DNA from: Zizania palustris
Lineage: Eukaryota; Streptophyta; Magnoliopsida; Poales; Poaceae
Reading direction: 5' to 3'
Assembly: GCA_019279435.1 (NCBI GenBank)
Contig: JAAALK010000283.1
Span: 60,618,642 to 60,682,641 of the forward strand
Length of the DNA: 64,000 nt
Shown: piece after piece, positions 19,789 to 32,582 of the stretch
Position numbering within the stretch: position 1 is the first letter of the stretch
Layout: every line of letters starts with the position of its first letter
Program-made: the position numbers and the translations under genes
Notes under the pieces: model-generated
The model's database searches: none
What the model saw: only the letters and a program-made list of their open reading frames with translations
Told to the model about the DNA's origin: nothing

Positions 19789-22738
19789 TTAAGCACTCCA
19801 CAGCACTAGAACGTTGTGAGAAGCACGGAAAGTTGGCATGATGAACGTGTAACAGGGTAACAGCATGATTAGCATCTACCAATCTTAATAAGAATAAGTT
19901 TTCGATCTCATCGTGGATGATGAGAAAAAAATTCCAACAGTGAAAAAATTTAAAATATGAATACAAAATTGAAATAAAAAAGAATACGGAAAATCGCCAA
20001 ATCTGAAAAGAAATGAAAGCAGGCGCGCGCCGCTCCACGCGTGCGACATTAATTGGGCCAGCCTGGGCTAAGGCTAGCAAAACTTGGGCCATTTGCCATC
20101 GGGTTTTCCCATGAAAATGTTCGGCTTTCACGACCCTTTGACATAGCAATCTGACGCGGAAACGAATGAATCTAGATTTTAATGATATCATGTTTGTTCT
20201 AGGTTAGAATTATAACATTTTAGATTATAAAAAAGTTATGTTATACCAATTTAGTAGTTATAATCTGTATTTTAAATTATAATAGACTGATAGAATAAAT
20301 TATGATATTTGTTTCACTTTATAAAAAAATTAAATTATTATAATCCCAAAATAAAATAAACATAAAATAATACACGCATCGTACATACGCGTGTTCTTCA
20401 GCCATGAACATATTTCTCGCCGGAGAAGAAAAAAAAGTCTATAGTCGATCGGTCCTAGTCGCCGCCATTAATTGCCGGAGAAGTTAGTCGCCGGTGGCTA
20501 TCTGCCGGCGCCTGGGCGGTGGGCGGTCTCCGGCCGGCCGGCCGACGGCCCAGCAACGTCATCCAGTTTTGACCCCGACGCCGCGCGCGCGTCTCGATCG
20601 ATAGCCGCTTCGCCGTCGGAGAAGAGAAAAAAAAAACGAAAGGAATCCACCGCGATCCCCGAGCATATTCCGCTCCTGGTCCACGCCCCCTCTGCAATCA
20701 TCGGGTTTAATACTTTAGTTTATTGTTTGATCCATTTCATATTACAAGTAAGAAGTCTAACTTTGATCGAGTTAAAAAAAATAGATAGTGTTTGAAATAT
20801 CAAATAGATATATTTTGTAATAGTGCTTTCATATTTTTAGTTGTTGGCGTAGTTTTTCTATAAAATTAGTTAAAATTAAATAAATTTGATTACATATAAA
20901 TAAAAGTCAAACCCGAACCGATCGAGAGGGAATATGCTTACATACGTAGACCTTTTTCCACACCTGCCATGATCTGCATGATGTAATACTTGTATGATAT
21001 CACCGCTCTCGATCCGTCTGAATATATAATTATATATGTTTATTATGCTAACTATTTATTTAGTTAGAATCAGCGGCTATTGACAGTAAAATCTGAAATA
21101 AGCTGCAATCTAAAAACTAAAAAAATTAATTTCTTTATATTCTTATCAACTTCGCAGTTAGATTATCTATTTACCGACCAATCATGTAAATACTTAGACC
21201 AACTAATTATTAAAAGTCTGTTTATTTTAGTTTCTGACCGCAACTACTTTTAGAATATGATGCGGAAACAAAAAGTCTAGATTTTGGACTCATATTTTAA
21301 GAATCAGTAGCTGCAAAATCTGAAAATGAAATAGAATCTAGAAACTAAAAAACATGTAACTACTGAAAATTGCAAATAGGCCTTAATCAGCTAAAATAAA
21401 CAAGCCTTAAATTTATTTATAGATTCTACAGCTACTTATTCTCACAATCTAAACCCAAATCTAGACTATTTATTTCTATATCAGATTTATAAAATATTTG
21501 TAGGAGTCAAAAGGCTGAAACAAACCACCTAAATCTCTAACAGTCATTTTGATAAGAGATGGCTTTTGTGTTCCCAAACACACTTAACAATAGAGTTCTG
21601 AGGAGATTTGGTGTCAGCTAACTCACATTCCTTTCATTGTTACCATACGTGCTAACAGTTAATTTAGCCCTAGAATGTTTTTAACTATTAAGATCGCATA
21701 GAAATGGAGATAATGTAGAATGAATGTACGTATTAACATACACGTCGCTGATCCCGGGCGGAGATAAAATCGATCGATACATACACGCACGTGTGTATTT
21801 ATCGGTAAATACAACATGCAAGTACGTATTTGTACTGTCGCTGTTGCGTCGAGTGTAGGAAACCAGACTGATCCATCAGAATATTCGTCTCTCACGTTAG
21901 AGTATATATGCATATCAATTTATACTTGCATCATATTCTTTTTGATATATATTCTGATAATTTATGAATCTAAAAGAAAATAAGAAATTGTTTTTTTCCA
22001 AGCACACTAATTAGGCCATGTAGCACAAAACATCTTAAGTTGGAGCTAGAACTTTGATTTTTTTAATAGATGGTTAAAAATTAAAAATCTTACATTGTCA
22101 TTCGAGTTACTCGCAACTCTAAGAGCATCTTCAAGAGATTACTTAGGTATTTTGGTGAAAAATAAAATTTCAAGAGTCCCTTAAATGAGTCTCTTTCCTA
22201 ATCCATTCCCTAAATCACGGTTCATCTCTCTTAAATATAGGATTAATTTAGCAAGTTTATATTTCCATTTGCACATATTTTTTCTTGCATGCACATTATT
22301 TTCTTCATTACGTATTATTATAGATTGGATGATACAATATTTGAATGTATCAAAGTTTTATATAAAATTATTACATATTATAGATCATATTTGTAGGATT
22401 TTAAAAATAGGGATCAAGATTATATAGAAACTGTTTACAAAGAGATTGAGTTTAGGATGATCCCTATACGTGATTTAGGGAATAAAATTTAGGGTCATAA
22501 ATTTAGGAAATTGTAGATTTGTAGCTCTAATTTTATGATAAACTAAGTCATATTAAAATACGTAAAAATAAATACAGAAATGTATACACCTCGGAAAGGT
22601 CAAACTCGAAACGCATACACAAACACAATAATCTTCCAGTTCCAACCTCCGCCTCCGCATCACATTCGTCTCCGACTGCCTCTTCTCGCGCCATAGCTTA
22701 TAGCTATCTCCGCCTCCCGCGGCGAACCGGCCTGGTAC
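19789..22738. other. Long intergenic stretch without a supported gene
   Basis: Mostly AT-rich. 20470-20700 is GC-rich with overlapping frames on both strands (up to 107 codons) but no motif. 21020-21560 and 22118-22520 look like repeat debris. 22520-22738 is the promoter and leader of the stress-protein gene. No RNA gene recognised. Confidence 0.45.
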
Positions 22739-24674
22739 ATGGCCGAGCCGACCGGCGACGTCGTGGAGGACGTCATCATCGGTGGCGGCGGCGGCGGTAG
22801 GCGAGGCGAAGGCATGAGCAGCAGCACCGGTATGGACAACGGCTGCAGCAACACCAATAATGACAGCATGTGGGAGATCGAGGAGGTGGAGGCGGCGGCG
22901 GACCACCAGCAGCATCCAGCAGGGCCCCCGCCTCTAGCTGCCGCCGCCGCCGGCGGCGGCGGCGGCGGCGTCGTCTCCGCCGACGTGTACGTGGCGGTCG
23001 GCAAGGGCGGGTCAAGCATGGAGGCGCTGTCGTGGGCGCTGCGGCACCTCGCCTCGCCGCGGAGCTTCGTCTTCCTCGTCCACGTCTTCCCCGTCGTCAT
23101 CAGCATCCCCACCGCATGTAAGACCAGCTGATCGATCTCCACGCATTTCAATCAAACAGCTAAAATCTGCTCCCATTTACATAATTATTCACTTCAAGAA
23201 AAATATGGTACATAATTTTAATTTAGATTGTGAGACATGGAGCTTGTGATTCATTTCTTGACATCATTAACCAAATAGAAGATATGATACTACTTAATTA
23301 ATCAATCCAGGACCTACAATATGTTCATCATTATGTTTATTTAGCTGCTTTTGCATAAGACAAGTAAAAGTCAAGTGAGGGGGTTCACATCAACAGACAA
23401 TCAGATTGTTAATTCCAAGGACTGTTCTTTGTAAAAGTTGGTAAGATCAATCACCATTGGGTCCCAGCAATCTTTACTAGGAGAATGGCAACAAGATTGT
23501 TGCAATCAAGGTCAAGTTCTTCAACTTGTCGGTTTAGGTGATTTGGCTCATGTGATTGGAACTTTCAAAGGTGCCTGCCTGCGCTGTTACATGCTGGACT
23601 TCCATTCCACAGTTGTTGGCCTCTTCTACCAGGAATCATTTGCACCGTCGCAAACTTGAACAGCAAATCTCTAAAGCGTTGAAGCTGACGGCTCGCTCGT
23701 ACATGAGCTCAACTGTAATAGTTGTCTCCCTAATTTGTTCTACTGTAGTTAAAAGAGAGTGGTCACTGTCTGAATTGACGAATTTTCTGACCGTCAAATT
23801 CCATGTATAAGTTGCACTCTGAGCTCTCTAGTCTGAACAATATTGAACTGATGCATATCTTCTGATGAACCTGACATGTATCATTGCATTTCTGCAATAG
23901 TAGGAATGATGCCCATGAGCCAAGCGAGCCCAGAGCAGGTACAAACTTACATGAACCAAAAGAGGTCGAAAAGACGTCAGATGCTGCAAAAATATTTAGA
24001 CCATTGCCGAAACTTTCAGGTAAACTGGCTGCATCATTCACATTTCTGAGCTTAATACCACAATTTGAGCTGATACCTGCAGACAAACATAATGGATAGC
24101 CCAGTTCTCATCCCTTTCATATGTTCAGGTTAATGTTGATGTGTACCTCATCGAGAGCGACAAAGTTGCTGATGCAATCCTCGAGCTTATTCCCGTCCTG
24201 CACATAAAACAGTTAGTTATGGGGGTTTCAAAATCCAATTTGCGGTAAGATTCGTACATATCATGCAGATTGCAGTCTACCATTAACAGTACTGCAAACG
24301 ATTTGTTTGCCATCCATTCACATTTCACAAATACAACATGAATTTCTCTGATTGAACACAGGAAGTTGAAGAGAGGAAGCACAGTAGGAGGGCACGTCCT
24401 GAAGAGTGCACCTCTCTACTGTGAAGTTAAGATTGTATGCGATGGCAAAGAAGTTACAGCTTTGACGACTGCTGATCCAACACCACCTGTTTCACCTTCT
24501 CCTGTAAATAACAAGAGTAAATCTATCAGCACAACTCCACTGTCACCTTCACCAAATCATCCACTGTCACCTGCACCAAAACATAATAATGGCGCTGCAA
24601 CTGATGACAAAAAGGAGACTAATACAAACGAAAGAAAGAAAGTTGCAAAATACTTTAGATGCTTCTCATTATGA
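22739..24674 (+). CDS. Universal stress protein (USP) domain protein, four exons
   Basis: Exons 22739-23117, 23901-24019, 24129-24244 and 24362-24674 join to 308 residues. All introns are GT-AG, and every junction keeps the family sequence (IPTA|LGMMP, CRNFQ|VNVDVY, SNLR|KLKRGS). Residues 1-80 are Gly/Ala-rich and probably disordered. The USP fold runs from about 82 (DVYVAVGKGGSSMEALSWAL, FVFLVHVFP) to about 235 (VYLIESDKVADAILELIP, KQLVMGVSKSNLRKL, APLYCEVKIVCDGKEV). The tail is Pro/Ser-rich with a basic end. The same domain forms the N-terminus of plant U-box kinases; here there is no kinase or U-box, so it stands alone. It probably binds a nucleotide, but the exact function is unknown. It lies tail to tail with the G11A-like kinase. 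Confidence 0.85.
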
Positions 24675-25604
24675 TCTTATTTTCATGGCTGCTGTTTCAG
24701 TCACTTTCACAGATATCAAACATTGCATGCATAGCATCTTCATACAGCAAATCTTTTGATTATCAGTTTGCCAATGTTGTGATGTTGGGGCTCTTGATTC
24801 ATTGTGTACAAAAAATTATGATTTTTTTCATATGGGATATTCCAGCATTTTTCCGCGTTACTTTGTAATGAAGAGTTGTGTTTGATTGCAATGTCTAGTA
24901 CTACATCAAAATACGCAAGTTAAAACATGTATAGGAGTACATAATGCAAAAGCCACAGGAAACATATATCTCCTCAGCTTATCATGTTGCCAGAAGAACA
25001 AGTAAACTAAAACAGACAAACCCTCCAGTTGGCAACAGAGCATGCTGCACTTATCATTGATCATAGATGCATGAATGGAAACTGATTGCAGAGAGGGATA
25101 GCGGAGATCAACAAGTGGCCATGTCAAGTTGTCAATCAATCATTCGCTAACATAATTATTGGTATCTATGCTATATATTTAGCACACACCAGTGAGCCTG
25201 AGATACAAATACTGTTCCTGCAATCACCTACTGGCCAACAATAGTTAAATGGTTAACATTCAGTGAGATTTCTCACCCAATATGGTTCAGCTCCTGCACA
25301 GCACACAGTATTCAGCTCTTGCAGTGGCAAGCTGGTAAAAAAATACAGTTACCTTGAAATATAGGATACACAAAACTGACCGAATACTGCACATGGCATA
25401 AAATGGAGGCATTTGTTAAGATTTTAAGAAGATTAACCCCTTTCAGAACTTTGCTGGAATATAAATCTGATTGTCCACATATTCACTTCAAGAAAACAGA
25501 ACAGGTTGACAGAAAAAAAAAATCTACATACTAATATGCATGACATACATGTGAAAACCCCTACTCTCAAGATGATGCAAAGAATGGAAAATTCTTTTTA
25601 AGTC
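24675..25604. other. Convergent intergenic region (3' UTRs)
   Basis: 930 bp between the stop codons of two convergent genes. It contains the two 3' untranslated regions and terminators, but no separate gene. AATAAA-like signals are not distinct. Confidence 0.5.
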
Positions 25605-27850
25605 CTAAAAGAAATCGAATTCTAAATAGCCATCAGAGCCTTTCTGAGCAGCACCACTAGGGGCAGCAGCAGACTCAGATGTTGAAACAGGTAGCTTTGG
25701 TGGCCTCTCAATCTCAACAGGTCTTGGAACCTCTGGAGGGCTTGCACAGCGGATCAATGCCCAATTCACACCCTCAAAAAATGGATGCTGTTTTATCTCA
25801 GTGGCACCACGCTTACAACCCAATCGTTGTTGGGGTTCCTTGACAAGTAGACCCCTTATTAGATCTCTTGCTGAGAAGCTCACAACCGGGTATTCAGGGA
25901 AACGCAATGGTTGACCAATAACATTGAACAGTGTTGCACGGTTTCCTGAACCTTTGAAAGGTGTTTTCCAAACAGGAGCTCATACAAGAATATGCCAAAG
26001 GTCCACCAGTCCACAGCACTACCATGACCTTCACCTTTGATAATCTCAGGGGCCAAGTACTCATGTGTACCAACAAAGGACATTGAGCGTGCATCACTAG
26101 GTTCTGCTATGAGCTCAGGCCATGGGCTGACCTGATTGACAACTTCAGGCTTTGGTTTTCGCTCTTTCTTTGACTTCGAGAAGAATCGGGGACCAAAGCA
26201 CGTCGTGGAGGTGGCACACGATGGCTGTATCACACAGGATGGCTCCACACAAGCTGGTTGAACACAATAGGCCTGGCTGTTCTTCCGAAGTGCTTCTGCA
26301 TCAGGGTTAGATGACCTGATCAGTGTTGGGCTCACTGCACAGCGTAGGGAGAGGTCAAAGTCGGATAGCATGATGTGTCCATCCTCACGGACAAGGACAT
26401 TTTCAGGCTTAAGATCACGGTATATGATACCAAGCATGTGCAAGTACTCCAAAGCAAGGAGTATTTCTGCCACATAGAATCTGTGAAAAGAAGCAAACAC
26501 AATATATCAGATTAACATGCTATCATCCTTTTTTAGTAGAAAAAAACTATTTGATGTATGTCACTGTATGATGTGCTTGTTTCATTCTATTTAATGTGTT
26601 TTAGCTATTGAATATGAATTTAAGGTGCAGTACTGCAGTGAATAGTAATTCCTAGAAAAAGATGCAGTGAATTAAATGCAATATCATGTATTGAAATTAA
26701 CTAGGTATTTGTTTCCTTCTAACTGACAAAAATATGAAAACAGACAGCTAATATACTGGTTAATTCATCCATTATGCAATTACACTAACTTAAAGAAAAC
26801 TATAACCTTTACTCGGTTGTGTGTTCCATGTTTTCACAATCTATCAGAGCATACAAAAACCTATTTTTGAAAACAATAGAAAATACTGAACCCTACGACA
26901 GTACAAAACAGTACTGTCTGTTATGTGCATTGAGTAAATTAGACATACTTGACAGCTTGTTCTGGAAAATACTTGCCACGCTGCCTTTGTCGAAGACTAT
27001 GCAGGTCTCCACCAGGGCAAAACTCCATAACCAGGCAAGAGAACTTATCAGTCTCAAAGTGGGTATATAATGTCGGAAGGAAAGGATGATCCAGGCACTG
27101 CAAGATTTCCTTCTCCGTCTGGGCTCGAAGCAACTTCTTGCGGCTTGCAAGTGATGCCTTGTCCATAACCTTCATTGCAAAATAGCTTTTTGTTCCAGTC
27201 AATTCTGAAAGGTACACACTGCCAATATCACCACAGCCTAACTTCTTCAATAGCTTAAAATGGCTCAGACCAAGGGTTCCATCTCTAGTCCTGATCATCT
27301 GTATTGCCCCCCACCGTGAATCATTGGCCTTGTGAGGCTTGGTGACGCTGCTAATGCTGCTGCATGAGCTTTCATCACTGACATCACTGCTTGTACTTGG
27401 CCTGCATCTGCTGTTACTGAAAGCTCTTTCTCCTGTCTCTGATCTTCCAACCAACCTGGCACTTCCACTTGCACTCGCTAGGCCATGCTCCTTCTCTAAT
27501 GTTTTAGGTGATTTCAGGCTTCTTCTGTTCATAATTCCATTTTCCACAACATCCTTTTCTTCATCTGCGAGACAGTCTGCAACCATTGTGGCCTCAGTTA
27601 TTTCTGCAGGAACCTTGCTAGCCGTAAGATGGACGGACTGATTTTGACGTTGGGTCGATTTCTGATCCTTTGGCGCCCCTTCAGAATTCGGTTTGCTCGA
27701 TTCAGCTGACCCCAACAGCCTTCTTGGCACCGATGCACTTTGTTTACTCGGACTGGTGGTGTCCAATGAACAATCATTCTGAGAACACAGCTTCAGTGAT
27801 TGGATATTGGGAACTGCTGGGGCCTCTTGAGGAATTGTCTTTGAAGCCAT
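25605..27850 (-). CDS. G11A: AGC-VIII protein kinase, G11A type, with a one-base frameshift
   Basis: Two coding exons, 27850-26949 and 26480-25605, with a GT-AG intron at the usual place (EQAVK|FYVAEILL). Residues 1-195 are Ser-rich and closely follow rice protein kinase G11A. The kinase domain starts near 198: GCGDIGSVYL, FAMKVMDK, YRDLKPEN, and DFD in place of DFG (LSDFDLSL), which marks plant AGC-VIII kinases, then a long activation-loop insertion rich in Cys and Lys, GTHEYLAPE, and a final FDFF (PIF-type motif that docks PDK1). Such kinases act in auxin transport and growth. A T run at 25964-25967 is one base short, so the frame breaks in FGKTPFKG and resumes one frame over as NRATLFNVIG. 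The corrected length would be 592, as in rice (about 589). The perfect conservation around it makes a sequencing or assembly error as likely as a real mutation. Confidence 0.88.
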
Positions 27851-28990
27851 TTCTTTGACAACGTATAATCAGACCAGATCGCAGAAAAACTACTGGCTAA
27901 CCAAAGATTTAAGCTTGACACCGTGCCTTACTATTGAAGTGTAGCCCTGCCTTCAATGTCTGCAAAGAAGAACAAAAGAATGAGAATCTCATCAACTTGG
28001 AACCTTTCAAGCATGCATAGATGCAACCAAGAGTTACATAAAAATAGTTACATAAAAATTACAGAAATCCATCAACTCAGTGAACAAAAGATCATTCCCC
28101 AACAATCCCAAAACAATTAAGAAGCAACCTCCACACTCAGATCCATCAACCTTCCACCACAGGGAGACTTCTCACAACTGAATGCTAACAGAAGACGACT
28201 TCTTACTGATTGTATCTGCCTCGCTCAAAAGGCATCACAAAGTTCATGCCCCCCCCCCCCCCCCCCTTCTGTGGCCTTATGGAAACCACTGAACCTGTCC
28301 AGCCGCCCACTAACTGCAATCATACAACTCTACAGATCTATCCCTCCCCACTTTGTAATAAACAAGTGCTAGGGATCAGCAAAGATGGCCTGTCCTATCA
28401 AAGGTGCCATCTTTTGCTAAAAAGAGAGAGAGAAAGGTGTTTCCCTAATTCCTAGCACCCACTCAAAGAAGGCCCCCTCAATTGCAAGCAATGGAAGATG
28501 TAAGCTGTAAGCACATCCCTGCAGATTGTGAGTTGATAGCAACGCCTGCAGCTGTTGGTAATACCAGTCACATCAAAACGCAAGCATAAAAGCAAGGGCG
28601 CCCTTTCATCTTTTCTGCAGAATGCAGAGGCATGGAATCTCGCGCGTTCATCGGACAAAAGAGCAGAGAAAGTAAAAGCAGTGGTTACCCAGATCTACAG
28701 TGCCGAACCACATTCCAAGAACAGCGCTGAAAGAAACAACACGAAGAAGAGACCAAATCTGAATAGGACGCCGGGTGGCTAATGCCTCGGAAGAAACCAA
28801 GAAAAAGAAATGTATAAGAAAAGGAAAAAGAATCTCTCACCAGGGCCTGTCGCCTCCAAGAATGAAGCGAGGGAGAAGAGCCCGGAGGGGATGGATCGAG
28901 CCGCCGAGCATTTGACCTAGCGGTTCCTCGGGGGCTCTCGTCTCGTGCCGCGACTCCCGCGAGTGACGGAGCGAGCGAGCGAGCGAGTGG
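27851..28990 (-). promoter_or_regulatory. 5' leader of the G11A-like kinase with a probable 881-bp leader intron
   Basis: On the minus strand a donor (CCTG|GTGAGAG, at 28840) and acceptor (TTCTTTGCAG|ACATTG, at 27960) define a likely intron 27960-28840 in the 5' untranslated region. The first leader exon would lie from 28841 to about 29000. The intron holds an 18-base C run (28249-28266) and a GAGAGA tract. GAGC repeats (28971-28990) mark the GC-rich promoter edge. Confidence 0.5.
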
Positions 28991-28999
28991 GGTAGTGTG

Positions 29000-29877
29000 G
29001 CTGAAGAGTGAAGAAGCATATGCGACGCAGGGGTGGTGAACGTGCCCTGGCCCTGCCCAAGCTCTCAAAACTAAAAAAAGCCAGCAACTTTCTCTCAGCC
29101 GAGCCGAGTTTTACTGTGGATTCGTTCCAAGATCGCAAATTCGCAATAATTCTGCCTAATAATATGATCCCCTCTCTCATCAGAGATTCAGAATTGTCCC
29201 AAATGACATGGCTGCCCTCAATCTTGCTGTCGGTAGCCGGTTGGAGCGGGCGCAAATTTCAGGCGTACGGCACGGCGAGGAAAATTAAATAGGCAGACCA
29301 CATGATTAATTATTCCGTAGGTTTTGTTTTGTGAGAGATTTTAAGTTTTTTCTTACTGATTTGGTGTCAAAGATGTCGGCAGAAAAATGGCGTGAAAATG
29401 TATCAACCCATTCCTATTGCACATTTCATGTCTAGATATCCATTTTCCTTAAAATGAGCCTATAACCTTTGCATTTACATATACTTTTATATTATTTACT
29501 TTTAAATTATATTCTATAAAAAATATAAATTTCGAATTAATAAATGCATATAATTTTTAGTGATTTAATAATTTTACAAACAAGAATGAATAAATAATTA
29601 AATATGAAGTTGTAATTGTTAAGAATTTATGCATTTTCATGTTAAATTTAATCCATAAATAACATGCGATTATTATGACAACAAATATGTGCACGTGTAA
29701 ACTACTCGAACCAGTAGTTTGAAACATACTTATCATCAAACACAAGACGATATAGTTAAAGAAATAAAACGTAAAAGTTGCTAGGATGTACCCAGAGGAG
29801 GGACCCATGCTCAAGGCACTGGTTTCTCCATTTACATTAGTCGTCATAACATGTTGCTTGATGTAGTCGATCGAGGC
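29000..29877. other. Upstream and AT-rich intergenic DNA
   Basis: 29000-29290 is probably promoter of the kinase gene on the minus strand. 29290-29877 is AT-rich without a supported gene. Confidence 0.4.
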
Positions 29878-30171
29878 TTACTGCGAGATGTTATTCACAG
29901 TGCAGTCCCACGAACGACTACAGAAGAAGATGTACACAACAATGCACATGGGCACCAGGAGGAAAACGATGACGTGCGCAGGAACCGCGACCACCAGGAT
30001 GGAGCGAGCAGTCGCGAAGACGCTCCCCAAAAACCTGATCGCCCGCACACCCGACAGGTGTCTCGATCACAGGCGTGGCTTCGGAGGCCTGCTCTCCCAA
30101 CTCTCCGTGCGCGCAAAAGGTTGGGACGGGGCTGGTTTGAGGCAACGACGCAAGAAAGAAGAGAAAGAATG
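29878..30171 (-). pseudogene. Short membrane-protein-like frame with one internal TGA
   Basis: The minus-strand frame between TAA codons at 30172-30174 and 29878-29880 runs 97 codons with a single TGA at 30067-30069. The part after it has very high GC at third positions, as real grass genes do, and encodes a hydrophobic segment (SILVVAVPAHVIVFLLVPMC then IVVYIFF) with a basic flank before it (LSGVRAIRFLGSVFATAR). No ATG lies in frame, so it may be the last exon of a spliced gene, or a relic. TATATAAAG (30192-30200, minus strand) lies just upstream. I do not recognise the family. Confidence 0.35.
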
Positions 30172-30191
30172 TTATGTCTAGCTACTGCCCC

Positions 30192-30200
30192 CTTTATATA
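30192..30200 (-). promoter_or_regulatory. TATA box candidate
   Basis: Minus strand reads ACTATATAAAGGGGG, a near-perfect plant TATA box, placed between the tandem repeats (30216-30430) and the short hydrophobic frame. This fits a small transcription unit or an LTR promoter. Confidence 0.5.
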
Positions 30201-30215
30201 GTTCTCATGCACAGG

Positions 30216-30430
30216 GAGACGGAAAGCCAACAGTCACCGCAATAAAGATCTCTTATGAAGAAAGAGACGGAAGGCCAAAATCTCACGATTAAGATCTCTT
30301 ATGAAGAGGAAAACGAAAGGCCAACGGTCTCACGATTAAGATCTCTCATGAAGAGAGAGATGAAGGCCAACAGTCATCGCAATGAAGATCTCTCATGAAT
30401 AGAGAGACGGAAGGTCAACAGTCATCGCAG
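30216..30430. repeat. Tandem repeat, about 47 bp, 4.5 copies
   Basis: Units begin at about 30216, 30264, 30309, 30357 and 30404 (lengths 48, 45, 48, 47). Shared words are GAGACGGAAGGCCAACAGTC and AAGATCTCTCATGAA. They lie directly upstream of a TATA box on the minus strand, as enhancer repeats often do. Confidence 0.75.
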
Positions 30431-31771
30431 TATTTAGGGTGGCACGACGCAGTGGCAAAACACAGTTCCGTTACCATCGCCGCACACATCCTTAGCTTGT
30501 CTCAACTTCTCAATAGACACACAATCAGTCCATCTATTTAAGTTGAGCAAAAAACATGTAAACATTCAATATGAGACTAAAAATTTTAGTGCACCGTAGC
30601 ATTATTGTGGGCCTTTGCATTTAATGTATTATTGAATAAATCCAATAGTAATCGTGTTGAAATCTCGATTTTAGTTTTACCTGTGATTTAATAAATATAA
30701 ATCTATTATTCTTAGATATGGATTTATAAAATCATTTTAGACTATTTGACTTTAGTATTTAATAATTTAGAAATTGTAAAACTTGTAATTAATAATTAGA
30801 AAATTATTGCTACGGTGGATTTTTAGCAAATCATAACTGGTGTTGAAATCTGCTTCTTAATCTAAGTGGTTACAATTCATTTCTACCTATATTCATGATC
30901 AGATTTTTGAGGTTGAATCTGAAATTTTGGGTAACAAACGATTGCAGTTAAGATTTTTAATGTCAAATGTTGAATTTTTCGTTCGTTTTCATCTGGATTC
31001 CTGGATCTGCTGGATTCCCTTTCCTCTATATCAATCGCGTTTTCATCCGGCGCCGCCGCCGCCGCCGCGATGTCCGTCGCTGCCGCTGCCTCCACGCCCC
31101 CCTCTTTGACGACGACAAATGAAGACGCCACCGTCCTCGCAGGCTCCCCCTCCGTCCCGGTCAGAACCGCCGCCTCCCGCGGCCCCCGCCACCTACCTCC
31201 TGCCTCCTGGTGACGCTCCTCATCGTCCGCCACTGAGTTCGCCCCTTTTCCTCCTCCTCCTCCACGGCCACCGAAGCCTCCGCTCCCGGCATCCCCTTCC
31301 CGCTGCCCATCCTCCCAGCTGTTTGCCACGGCCTCCACCACCACCAGACCCACCTTCCTTCCCTTGAGGATGGCACGTGCGCGTGCGATCCTGCCGGCGA
31401 GGCGGCGAGATGCAGCTCGCGCATCCTCCGTGCACCTGCGTGCTCGTCAGGTTCACGAGGCACGACGCCTGTACAGCTGAAGACCAAGATCAAGCAGCTC
31501 GGAGTAGGCAACATTCACCATGATCAAATGCACAAGAAGCTTCCAATCTCTGGACAAATTCCAAGAGAGGTTTGTATTGCATACACAAATTGCTTGGAGA
31601 ATTGTAGCTCATTTCTTTGGTGAATAAAATGTAGATGAAAAAAATGCTGAAATATGTTGTTCTAATGGGACATCTGAAATTATTTTTCATGTTCCCACAT
31701 GATTACTTCAATTTGATAGTACAATAAATCTCAACAATAACATTGTCTAGATTCATTATACTATAAATAAA
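30431..31771. other. Intergenic with a GC island (31050-31500)
   Basis: The GC island has several overlapping frames on both strands, among them a plus-strand ATG at 31070 with 47 codons and a Cys-containing stretch near 31370 (LEDGTCACDPAGEAARCSS). No frame is long or consistent enough to call, and no family is recognised. It may hold exons of an unknown gene or captured gene pieces. Confidence 0.3.
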
Positions 31772-31904
31772 GGGGAAATATCTTGTGCAATCTGCAATCG
31801 TGTGATCTGGTGCATTCAAGGTTTCATATGTAACCGTTGGATCTTGATTGGATGCATTAGATCGCACGATTACATGATTGCACGATTGCACAAGATATTT
31901 CCCC
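31772..31904. mobile_element. Small Mutator-type MITE
   Basis: 133 bp. Inverted ends GGGGAAATATCTTGTGCAAT and ATTGCACAAGATATTTCCCC. Perfect 9-bp target duplication ATAAATAAA at 31763-31771 and 31905-31913. Confidence 0.88.
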
Positions 31905-32260
31905 ATAAATAAAATATTACATCTGATACTAGATTATTACTCTCACACTCTCACTTTCCCGTAATATAGCAATTTAGAACCGGAGAGAACATTTTATAGT
32001 ACAACAAATCTAATTAGTAACATTGTCTAGATTTGTTGTACTATAAAATATCTTATTATTGTTATATTGTGGGAGGAAGAGAGAGTATAGTATGGACAAA
32101 GGGAGTAACTGTGAAGAAAATTCTCCACATTTGACAAGGCTCATCCCCTGCCAAGGGTTTCTGACTGTATCGGAATAAATGTGAAACTCTAAGCTCATCC
32201 CTGTAAATGGAACAAGATTACAACTTGAAGGTTGTAATGTGCCCTCCAAGATAAAAACTA

Positions 32261-32406
32261 GGGTTAATTTTTTCCGTGCCATTACAATTTTCACGGTTTG
32301 CCAATATGCCATCGGTGTGTCACTGACAGATGGGGTCCGCCACAGTCACTGACAGTGGCATATAGGCAATTTTTGAAAATTATAATGCCATGTGAGTAAT
32401 TTTCCC
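32261..32406. mobile_element. Second small Mutator-type MITE, different family
   Basis: 146 bp. Ends GGGTTAATTTTTTCCGTGCC and GGCATTATAATTTTC-type inverted repeat. Perfect 9-bp target duplication TAAAAACTA at 32252-32260 and 32407-32415. Confidence 0.85.
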
Positions 32407-32582
32407 TAAAAACTAACAAGCTCTTGGCCTGTGATAATTTAACTGTCCATATGTTTGCCATGTCAATTAAAGGCAATCTGTGCATATGTTCTGCCTCTGT
32501 TGCTCAACACTACATGTTGCTTTTAGCTATGTGTTTTTTACAGAGTTGGCATCAAAATCATCTACTTTGTACTCACAGGGTA

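Noticed and set aside
28249..28266. 18-base C run as a regulatory element
   Set aside because: It lies in a probable leader intron, and such runs are also common assembly artefacts. No function can be supported.
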